This document shows, piece after piece, positions 8,701 to 20,700 of a stretch of DNA of 29,860 nucleotides (positions are counted from its first letter, which is position 1; each line of letters opens with the position of its first letter). Location of the stretch: positions 1 through 29,860 of the forward strand of contig BDIP01000128.1 of NCBI GenBank assembly GCA_003568945.1, written 5' to 3'. Made by a program: the position numbers and the translations under genes. Origin of the DNA: Kipferlia bialata (Eukaryota; Fornicata). The notes beneath the pieces are model-generated. The model did not search any database. It was not told the DNA's origin and worked only from the letters and a program-made list of their open reading frames with translations.

Positions 8701-11700
8701 AGGGCCTGTTCTCTTTGGTAATTGTTAGGTCCTTATCTCTATGTAGTTAATTTGCGTATATATGTGTATTTCTATATGTTCTGATCACATAACATACTGA
8801 CCCTCAGAGGTATTGCGCCTTCCCGAGGGCCACACTCTGTTTGTAGGCACCCTGGGGGTGGAGAGCACGACATCCACCATCACAGCTGAGGATACACTCA
8901 CCTTTGGGGGTGGGGGCTCTGACCCGAGGTACTGTGGAGTGCTCTACTGTTCACACACTCCTCTCCCTACATCATATATACCCCACACACCCTCCCTCAC
9001 CCTCACCCCCAGGGTCACTGTTGAGAGCGGGTCCACCTTTGAGGCAGGCACTATGGAGATGTATGACAGCCATATCACATCCAGTGCCGGTGGGCTATTC
9101 ATAGACGACCTCTATATCAACGGAAACTCTGTCTCCCTCACCTCCGATGAGGATCTGTACCTATCACCTGTGGACGGATACAGTCTGGTACGTCGCAAGT
9201 GGTGTCTCCATTCCCAACCCTCTCTATCTACCCTGCCTCACCCCCAGATCCTGGATGCTGATTTCGTCTCCTCTCCCGTGGGTGCCATCTCCGCCCTGTC
9301 CATGTCGGCCACCACAGTCACGGCAGGCACCAACCTCAAGCTGTCATCCTCAAGTGTCGAGGCTACCTCTGTGGCCTCTGCCCTCAAGCTAGTGTCTGCC
9401 AGTGGAGAGGTCACAGTGTCCACAGCATCTGGTAAGACAAGTTGTAGTGTATATGTTTCCATTCTTTGCCAATGGTCCCCTCATCCCAGGTTCCTCGGTC
9501 TCCCCCAAGATATCTGTGGGAGAGATCTCCCTCAACTCGGACGGCCTTGTGTCTAGTTCCCCTGTCAGCATCCAGTCAGTAGAGATTGATAGCACCAGCA
9601 TAGGCACTGTAGACGATGACACTCTGCACATGGTCACATCAACACGGCTCGGTGAGTGTATTCAGGACACACTTATAGTGTAGCATGTACACTCTACATC
9701 AATACTCTCTGACCCAGGCACTGTAGAGATTGGCACCAACGATCTGGAGAGCAGTGAGCGTTATACCATCAGAACGGTATCCAACGACAACCTTGTTCTC
9801 TCCCCCGCTAGTGACGTCATGATCCTCGATGGCCAGGGCGAGTTCCAGGCTCACAGGGCCTCTCTCCACAGGGTGTATCTGTCGGCAGATGACGACGATG
9901 ACTACTCATCAGCAGTTGTCACGCTGACAGAGGGTATGGATAGTGGTATATGGGAAACATATTTGTAATTCGGTAAACATCTCAACCTCCCACCCCAGAT
10001 GGTATTGACTCGACCCGCTCCTTCACCACCACCGTCACATCCACCCATGCCACCACTGCCAACCTCATCTCACTCACTGCTGCTGCATCCATCGAGGTGG
10101 GGTATATTGCATATATGTGATGTCGCCTCCTTGTCTCTTCTATGGCATAGTCTTCTCACAGAATCTAGTTTCAAGGTATTTGTCATTACCTCTGACCCCT
10201 AGCTCTCTGGTGATGTCAACCTGGCTGAGTCCAATGCCTTCACTGTCGGCAACCTGTCTCTATCGAGTGACACCATATCGAATGCGTCAGTCACCGATGA
10301 CCTCACAATCTCCTCGGGCACAGACACAGTCGCCCTCCCCACATCCCACTCCCTCACAATCGGGAACATCGAGATCGACTCACCCAACCGCTCCATATCT
10401 AGCACTGGCTCACTAGACATATCATGTGGGGGTGCCCTTCCCAGTCTCATCGTAGACTCTGGCACCACTCTCTTCGCTGCTGCCGTGCAGGCTGATACCA
10501 TAGTGTCGGGGGGCTCTGCCGCTGACGGCAACCTGTCCATAGACGCAGTGGCCACTCTCTCCCTCGGAACTAGCACAGCTGTCAACACAGTGATAGGATC
10601 CACAGACAATGCAGTGGAACTGAAGGGCACCCTCGATTTGGGTTCAGACGGACTGGTTCGTTATTACATATACGAGTTGGGAATCAGTGTATATTCCGTT
10701 AGTAGTCACCATAACCCTGTCTCTCACACCCAGGGTGTGTCCATAGGAGCCAGTGGATTCCCCACCGTTCTGCATGGCACAGACATATCCATCGGTACCA
10801 GCGACACTGATGGGGCAGTTGCCATAGGAAGGGCGGCAGCTGACTCCGTGATTACATTCGCAGGTACAGTACTGCCATGATTGAGTTATCTACCTATCTA
10901 TACCACCTCTCACCCCCAGGCAGTGTCAACCTGGGCACAGCAGATGGAGCCACCATCAATGCAGGTAGCGGCACCAGCAGCGTCAACCTCAATGGCAATG
11001 TGACCATTGGGGGGTCTGTGGCTGGCACAGGCAGTGCAGTGCGCATAGGAGACACAGCGGGGACAACAGGTGGGTGGATGTTGTTGTTGTTTATGTCTCT
11101 GACCCTTAAGCATAGCTCACCTTCAGACATTGGGGGTGTCACTCTGAACGTGGCCCCTGCCTCTTCCACCACCACCGCTCTGACCATGGGCCATGAGGGC
11201 TCTACAGTGCAGATGCATGGCAGTGCAGTGGGTATCGGTACAGCCACCACAGACGGAGCTGTGACCATCGGCAGGGAGGGCGAGACCGTTGTGATCCTGG
11301 GTGCCCTGGAGCTACCCCCCACCGCAGTGTCCACCATCGAGATTGCCAGTAACCTGGTAGTTAACAACATGAACGCCAACACAGATGAGACAGACACCCT
11401 GGGAGTGGGGACGGCCACGCCCCTGATAGAGATCGGACACAGTGCATGTGCAGTGTCAATCACGGGTGCCTCAGATATCGTAGCTGCCTCAGGTATGTAT
11501 ATATCTACATATATATAATACATGCATGTGATGGTGTTCACTTTGATAGACGCATATGCTTATACATATGATATTTGCTACTGTGATTCTCTCACACGTA
11601 GGTGCTGACGTGGCAATCGGTGCTGATGCCGATAACACCGTGTCTGTCTCTGCCACCACAGGGCATGTGGTGCTTGGCAACACCCAGGGCACGGTGGAGG

Positions 11701-14700
11701 TCTATGCCAACGACGTGCAGATAGGAACAGACTCTAGGTATGCATTGTGTCTTCATTCCCACTCTCAAGTCACTTACCCTCTCACCTCCAGTGCCTCAGG
11801 TAGCTCTGTGAGCATCGGCCACTCCGACGGGTCTGTTGTACTAGCAGGAGGCAGCCTCAGCATCAACGACGTCTCTATCACCACCAACACCAACACGGGA
11901 GTGAGCACCATAGCCACTGGGAGCAGCAGCCTCAAGCTCTTCTCCTCGGCCGGTGCCATCTCATTTGGGTCCAACACCCTGTCGGGCACAGCTGTTGACA
12001 TCACGTCTCTGGACGTTGACACAGTGGACGCCGCCACCTCTGTGCTCACCCCCCTTGTGTCGACTGGGAGTGGGGACCTGTCCCTGGCCTCTGCCTCAGG
12101 CACCATCAGCATGGGGGCCCATGCCCTGACAGCCACTACCACAGGGTCTGTGACTGTCGGGGACTGCTCCCTCACAACAGAGGGGCTGGAGCATGTGCAG
12201 GAGCTGGCCCTAGTCCATCACAGCCTGTCTAGCGTTAACATCCTCACCCCTTCCAGTACTGCTGGCCTGTACAACGCTGGTACCCTGACAGTGGGTGACC
12301 TTACGGTTACGGATAGCCAGATAGCCACTGCCGGAGTCCTCACTGTGAATGCGGCCACTGGTATGACTGTGGAGAGTGACATGACCGTGGAAGGGGCTGC
12401 CCTTATCACTGATGTGACCATAGACACATCCTCTGTCACAGCATCGGGGGGGACACTCACTTTGTCTCCTACCGTTGTGATGGGGTCTCTCGAGATCGAT
12501 GGAAGTGCCGCTGTACCAACCCTCTCAGCATCAAGTGGAATCAGGCTGATCCCAGGTGCGGCTGGTACTCTATAACTGGGTACTATTTAGTATATATATG
12601 ACATTTTTGACACCAGGCTCGAGCCAGGTTGTGACTGTGGACGAGACCCTCACCGTTGGGGACATCTCTCTCAGCAGCAATGTGCTCTCATACACATCGG
12701 CGTCCCTGCTCATCCAGGCCGACACTGGAAACTCCCTCAAGCTCTCAGACTATTCGGTATGTCATTTTCTCCTCACTTATCGTGGTCTTTGTACCATCCC
12801 CTCCCACCCCAGATTGGACAGCCGGGTGGTGCGACCATGGAGTTCGGTCTCTCCAGCATATCCCTCACCACCACCACACAGCTGTTAGCCTCTGGAACGA
12901 CAGCCACATACGCAGGACTGGTGGCCAGTACGCTAGCACCCCCAGAGGGTATGTGAGTCTAGCATCACTTCTACCGAATAACAGTGTCTCAGTGTCTCTA
13001 ACAGTAGGTGGAGACCTTACTCTCGGCAGGGTTGGGCAGAGAACCACCTTCCTGGGAGCTGTTGAGCTCGATAACATTGCATCAGACATCCTGACAGCTG
13101 ACACAAAGTGGGTGGTTCTTCGCAATATCCATTCCTTCAACTTCACCATAACCATCGATCATCCTGTCTCACCTTAGGGTTGTCACTCCAGCTGTTAGCG
13201 CTGACGCTGACCTCACCATCGACCCTGGGAGTGAGACGGACCCAGTCAACACCCTCAGCCTCTGCAGTGTCAATGGGAACCTGGTCATGGGAAGGTCGGG
13301 GGCTGACGTCACCCTCCACGCCACGACCCTCCTGCTCAACCCCTCCTCTGGTGAGACCATCCTAGGCAACCTAGTAGACACCACCAGCATCGTTGGAGAG
13401 TTTGAGGTGCAGTCCGAGGTGTCGAGCAGCACAGGCTACGATCTCGTGCTGTCTGGGGCCTCTGGGATGGATGTGGTACTGACAGCTGGAGATGCAGACG
13501 CCAGCGGAAGGTGAGGGGTAGTTATATTTTGTGTGTGTACAGTGTAGTGTAGTCTCATCCTCAGGGTTCTGCTGGGCCAGGGACTGTACGTGAGTGACGT
13601 CCTTATCCAGGCCCCCACAGATGTATCTGCTGACTTCACTGTAGGGTCAGGCTCCACCGTGCTAGGGGTGGACATTGGTAGCAGCAAGGTGACTGTAGAT
13701 GACACGTTGGTGGTCACAGACACCCTGGCATTCACAGCCACCGAGGACCACTCCATCTCTGCCACTGCCACCTCCCTGGACATCAATGTGAGTGGGGTCA
13801 CGTCAGTGCTGACCCTGACCTCTGCTGGAGGCATAGTAGTGGACAGTGAGGACATCACAGTCGGAACAGACTCAGCTTCCACATCGGTCGAGGTCAAGGG
13901 CACCCTCACAGCCACCCTGCAGACACCCCCAGGCACGGCAGATGCAGCAGTCACCACCAACGTGGTCTCAGCCCACACTGGGAATGGCCTCTCTCTCGAG
14001 GCCTCTGGGGCTACTGTCACAGTAGGGGGGACAGGAACTAGTGGGGTCACCCTGGGCCATGCTACCTCAGTGGTGCAGGTGGATGCAGGTACATTCACCC
14101 TCACAGCCGGTACCAGTGTGACTGTTGGGCCTGGGGTGCTGACGGGTAACACAGTCGGTCAGACTGCTGTCCTGGGGTCGGCAGGGTATGCCGTGACGGT
14201 ACTAGGAGACTCCTTCTCAGCCCCCTCAGCTGTCATAGCAGACGCTGTCGTCACAGGCGCCCTCACCTCTCTCTCTCTGAGCGGTGCAGCTTCTGCAGAC
14301 TATGCCATAGACGCTGCTGCCGGAAAGGGCCTACTCCTAGGAGGAGGCACCGCCACAGTCTCTATCGGAGACAACACCAACGCTGTCAGCACAGTCAATG
14401 TGGAGGGGGCCAAGATCCACATCGGTTCAACTAGTGCCGTACTCTCGGAGTTGCTGATAGGTAATTGAACTCTTCTATCCTTCTTGTTGTACTCTTTCCC
14501 ACCCCAGGTACCGCTGCAGTGGAGACTGAGGTTCTAGGGGACCTGGTAGTGGATGGGACCCTCTCTGGGGCCTCTTCCCTTGTCATCGGGACCCCTGTGA
14601 CCACCTCTGATGGGGTCACCCTCACTCTGAGCCCAGCCGCAGAGGCAGACGTCGTGATTGACGGAGGTGCGATGGACACGGTGGCTGACGGGAGTGTCCT

Positions 14701-17700
14701 GATAGGCACCCACCACACAGACCATGTCACTGTGGGGGCACCTCTCTATGTGTCCACAGTGTCGTCCCTGGACTCCCAGTCTCTCTCTCTCTCTGCCTCC
14801 TCGGGACAGACTATCGAGCTGGCCAGTGACGCTGGGGTGTATATCGCAGACTCTGTTGGAAGTGGGTCGCCTCTGGTCCAGGTTATTCCTGGTACCACGT
14901 TCCCAGTCTTGGCGGTAGACACCCAGGTGACGGGTAGGGTCAAGGTTGTGACGTCTGGCACTACGGTTCTAGACACAGAGGGTGCCCTAGGGGTGGTGCT
15001 TAATGCCGCCAGTGACCAGGCCCTCCTCATAGGCCCAGGGGCAGAGTCCGTGGTGATAGGAGACACCACCCTCGGGTCTGCATATGTCACTGTCGACACC
15101 ACTGCCACCACTGTAGCCATTGATGGAGTGGCCGGTGTCTCTATCGGAGGCACCCACCTCACAGGATATGTGGACATCGGAAGTGATACCCCAAGTGCCG
15201 GGGTGCGCCTCTTCGGCGATGTGTCTCTCAGCGACAGCGACACCCTCTCTCTCTCTGTGCAACGCCCAGCCTCCTTCACCAAGACTGTGACTGTCGTAGA
15301 CATCACAGGGGACACGGTGGCCCTGGATGGCAGTACTGCTGTTACTGTGGGCACTACCTCTGGGGATGTAGAGATAGGCCATACTGGTGGGGNNNNNNNN
15401 NNNNNNNNNNNNNNNNNNNNNNNNNNNNNNNNNNNNNNNNNNNNNNNNNNNNNNNNNNNNNNNNNNNNNNNNNNNNNNNNNNNNNNNNNNNNNNNNNNNN
15501 NNNNNNNNNNNNNNNNNNNNNNNNNNNNNNNNNNNNNNNNNNNNNNNNNNNNNNNNNNNNNNNNNNNNNNNNNNNNNNNNNNNNNNNNNNNNNNNNNNNN
15601 NNNNNNNNNNNNNNNNNNNNNNNNNNNNNNNNNNNNNNNNNNNNNNNNNNNNNNNNNNNNNNNNNNNNNNNNNNNNNNNNNNNNNNNNNNNNNNNNNNNN
15701 NNNNNNNNNNNNNNNNNNNNNNNNNNNNNNNNNNNNNNNNNNNNNNNNNNNNNNNNNNNNNNNNNNNNNNNNNNNNNNNNNNNNNNNNNNNNNNNNNNNN
15801 NNNNNNNNNNNNNNNNNNNNNNNNNNNNNNNNNNNNNNNNNNNNNNNNNNNNNNNNNNNNNNNNNNNNNNNNNNNNNNNNNNNNNNNNNNNNNNNNNNNN
15901 NNNNNNNNNNNNNNNNNNNNNNNNNNNNNNNNNNNNNNNGGATCGGTCTGTCCACGGCCACAGTCAACGTGGGTACCCTGGGGACCACCGCTGTCTCCAT
16001 CCAGGGTACCTCAGTGGACATAGCCGGGGACGGGGGGTCTCTGTCCCTGGCCTCTGCAGGGGTCACCACACAGGTGCAGGGGGACCTCGAGGTCAAGAGT
16101 AAGCTGTCTGTACCCGTGGGTAACACCTTGGCTCTTGAGTCAGGCACTGGAAACTCTATTGTGCTGAACTCGAGTCTGAGTGCGGCCTCTGGGACCGTAG
16201 ACATGCAGTGCAACATGTCTGTGACTGGTGAGGCTAGTGTGGCAGGAGACGTCGAGTTTGGTACTGCTTCCAACTACATCTCCCTCGACACCAGTGTGGC
16301 TGAGACCCTAGACATCACAACTGTGGCTGGGGTAGACATCACGTCTGATATCATATCCATATCTGCCACTACCACCTCTGTCAGTGGGACCCTGGATATG
16401 ACCCTGGCCCAGCCTACCATGACAGACTTGTCTCTGGTGGGTACCCTCACTGTGCCTGTGGTCGATGCTGCTGCATCAATGACTATCGACGCAGGGGGGG
16501 TGTCTGAGTCCGTGTCTATTGGGTCCCTAGAAGGCAATGTGGCACTGGGCAGAGACGACGCAGGGGATGTCTCCATAACAGGCGCTACAGTGAACATACT
16601 CACAACCGGAGTAGGTATGTCCCCTACAGCTCATAGACTATATATATCCCAGACTGTTTGTATAGTCTCTCACCCCAGGCGCTGTGACTGTTGGAAGTAC
16701 TGGTGTGGATGTCAACCTGAACGGCTCTCTGCTCCTAGCTTCTGCGCTAGGCTCTGCCACTGGCACCGACCTCACCCTCACTGCTGCAACGGGACAGTCC
16801 GTGGTGCTCACGTCCCACCTCAAGTCAGATGGCACTGAGATAGCAGTAGACTCTGACATCCTACTCGATGGTGCCCTGACCTATGCGGACTCTGCCTCTA
16901 TGGTCACCAAGGCAGGTGGGGGCACACACGAGTTCCTCTCTGCCTCTGACAGTGTTCTGGTGCTGTCTGGCCCCGCCAGTGGTACTGCCTCTCTCTCCTG
17001 TACCGCAGGGGTGGTATCTGTTGGAACATCAGCTCTGTCTGTGTCAATTGGAGACACCGGTGTCACCACCACAGTCCTGGGAGAGCTCTCCCTGGAGACT
17101 GTCACTGGCACAGGGGATGTCGATATAGATGCCGGTGCAGCCTCCACCCTCACGTTGGGAGGTGCCACAGACACCATCCAGGTGGGACAGGCTGCGGTGA
17201 GTGCCGTGTCTATCGTCGGTGCCTCAGTAGACATAGGCACCACAGGGGGAAGTGGGGCAGTCACCCTGGGCAGTGCTGATGCATCAGTCACCATAGGGGG
17301 GTCACTGCTGGTGGGTACAGTGACCTCTGAGCCTGGTGCCGATATCACTATTGGCCCAGACGGAGAGGCTGATGTCACGATCAACGCAGGACAGACATCC
17401 ACTAACATGGGCACAATCTACATTGGTGAGTATTCAAGGGGATGCAGTATGGGCGTCTATTGTAGTTCTCATGGCTCCATGTGTTTTTCTCTCCATTCTT
17501 ATGCCCAGGAAAGGACTATACCGAGCAGGTTGAGATTCAGAGTGACCTCAAGATCACGGCCAGCGTTGTGTCCGAGGGTGATGACATTCTGTTTGTGCCC
17601 GACACCACCAAGAGTGTCAAGGTCTCTGCCCTCAGTGGGGGTGGTCTGATTGTGTCCAACTCGTCCACTGGCACTGCTGTATTCAGTGCTCTTACAGACG

Positions 17701-20700
17701 GTGTGACATGCACCGACTCTCTGACGGCTGGGTCACTTGTGACAGGGGAGATCAACCCAGACGGAGACCTACAGGTATGGTACACATGTTTGCTTGTCTC
17801 TGCTTTCCCCCCTCTTCTCATTTACAGGTCACCATGGCCTCTAATCAGGATGTTGGTATTGAGCTACGCGATGTGGCTTCCTTTGAGATCACCAAGAACG
17901 GCGAGGCCAGTCCCTATCTGTCTGTATCCACTGCCAACTCTGGGCTGGTGTCATCGTCAGTCCCGGTGGAGTTCACTGACACGTTCACCCTGGGTGTCCC
18001 CGATACATCCTATGGCCTGGATGGATCTATCAACGACGTCACCCTCACCTCTGCCAACAGCAAGGTCCTCTACCTCCTGGCCCCAGACGGTACAGTCAAC
18101 CTGGGTACCACCAGTGACAGTCTGTACCTGGGCAAGGCAACGTCACTCACCACCGTGCAGGGTCAGTCACATCTCAACCATCATCAGTCTCTTCTCAGAT
18201 GTGTCATGGTGCTATATCCCTCTAACAGCCAGGAGACCTCGAGGTCAGTGGGTCCCTCTCTGCGGTAGGGTCTGAGCTAGAGATCGACTCCATCCTGGTG
18301 GCCGGGTCTAGCGGGGTGTTGCAGGTGGCCAGTGGGATCAGCTCCAAGAGTGGCGTTGACCTCGACCTTGCCTCAGCGGACGGGGATCTCTCTCTCTCGG
18401 TCACCACCTCCCAGAAGATATACGTCAACTGCGGCACCACCATAGCGGAGTTCGATGGCAGCAGCGGGGGCACACCCCTCACAGTCACCGGAGAGACAAA
18501 GATACAGGTGGGGGCTGGGTAGTGGACTCCAGTTGAAATACCTAGCTATTCAGTATGTCCGTGTATGATTTCTTCTCTGTTTATGTGACTTTCTGACCAT
18601 AGGGAGATCTTGTCGTCCGTGATAGTTTCTCCGCGGATACTGCTGTAATTGGAGTGGTAGAGACCAACGAGAACAAGCTGACAAACTCGAGTGACTCTGC
18701 TGCTGGCATTGTGATACAGAACGTGAAGGTGACGCCCAACAGCATCACGACGACGGACACCGGCCTGTCCATCACATCCCAGAGCGGCACAGTCTCTGTG
18801 GCACAGGTTGCCATGAACGGAGGGGTAGCCACGGTAAGTCACTTACTGATGGGGTCAGAGTGTGTAGTGTTACTGTGTTCTTAGTGGGTACTGCATTATT
18901 GACTGTGGCAGTACATGCCCTCTCTCACACTGTGTATTGTTTTCTGTGTTCTGTGTACTGTCTGACCCCCTAGCTCAACACCCTCGAGGCTGGCACCGTC
19001 ACCCTGGACGACACCTCCCTCAGGGACACGGACATGGCATTCCAGGTGGAGGCTGCGGAGTATGTCCTGTACACGTCAGACTCCATGGCATACAGTCTGG
19101 CCAAGTCCTATGCTGCCAACACTGCCACCATCGGCCAGGACTTCTCCACCCTCAACCTCATCGACTCCAATGTACAGATCAACAAGAGTACAACCTCGGC
19201 CACGCTCTACAAGGTGAGGGGTGTCTACATCTGGGGGTGGTCTCACTCCTGTGTCCCTTCCCTATTGTATACTTACACCAGGTTAAGTTCAGTGGAGATG
19301 GCCACCTCGAGTCCTCTTCTGGCGGATATCTCAACTTCGACTCCCCCATTGTGTGTGACACTCTATCCTTGGGCAAGGTCACCAACACCATATCCAGCAC
19401 CGCCAACCTCATCCTCAAGTCCGACAACAACTCCGGGGAGGTGACTGTGCCCTCTCTCCTTAGGGCATCCCACTCGTCTGGGCTGGTAGTGGGTGCAGAC
19501 GGGTCTGACACCCTAACCCTCAAGGCACAGAGTATTGCATCGACTGGAGTACTGGCAGTGGAGGCAGCCACCTACGAGCTGCAGTCCTCTGCCTATGCAG
19601 GCACCCACGTTGCCCTGGAGTGGAATGACGCGGATGGCCAGTACCTGCTGGGTGACCCAGAGAACAGTGGGTCGGTGCTGGTGGACACCCTCACAGTGAG
19701 TGCCAGCCTCACTGTCGACAGCATAGATGGGGTAGGGTCAGGCATCGACCTTGAGGACCTCACCATCTTCGGCACTGACATCTCCAGCGGGGGTGCCATG
19801 TCTCTCACTGCCCCCAGTGGCCTCACCCTCTCCACCAGCACTGTCACGGCATCCACAGCAGATGTGAGCGTCAAGACTCTGTCTGCCACCACCTCTGCCA
19901 CAGTGAGTGACATCACACTCAGCTCGGGTACCATCAGTACGGGGGCGTCTCTGCTCCGCATCAACTCGCTTGGGATCACGGGTGACGTTGTGACATCCCC
20001 TGTGACCAACACTTTGACCATCGATGTGGACACTGTCACTGTGCCAGATCTCACCGTCTCTGCCACTCTGACTGTCCCTGAGGCAGAGGTCTCCACCACA
20101 CTCACTGTGGGCTCTGAGGACAATGCGACACACATTGTCATGACCGACAACTCCATCACGAGTCCTGACCTCACCCTCTCTGCCACTGTCCTGGACATCA
20201 ACGGGGTGGGCATCACCACGGGGTCTGCAGTCTCTGCCACCTCCCTAGATGCCACCTCCGTCACTCTGTCTGGCAGTCTGGCTATCTCCAGCACCCTCAC
20301 CATAGACGGGTCATCCGTCAACCTGTCAGCCGGGGGATCAGTGGTGTCTCCCACATACAGTGTGCTGAGTGCAGACACCACCACATACCCAGTCATCACA
20401 CACACCGCAGGCACAGGAGTACAGGTGTGATAGTGTGTGTACTTTAGCTATAGTGTATACTGTATTCTGTCTCACCCCCCAGGTTGGCCATGCTTCCCAG
20501 GATCTGGTGCTTGTGGGGACATCTGTCTCTGCAGGCAACCTGGTGCTGTCCAACAACAGCATCTCCGCCTCTGCCTCGGGTCTATCTCTAGACCTTGAGG
20601 CCAGTGCGGGTGTCAATGTAGTAGGCACTCTCTCCGTCAGCTCCGGCACCGTCAGCATTGGATCTGGGAGTCTCAACCTCTCTGCCGCAGCCTCTGTGCT

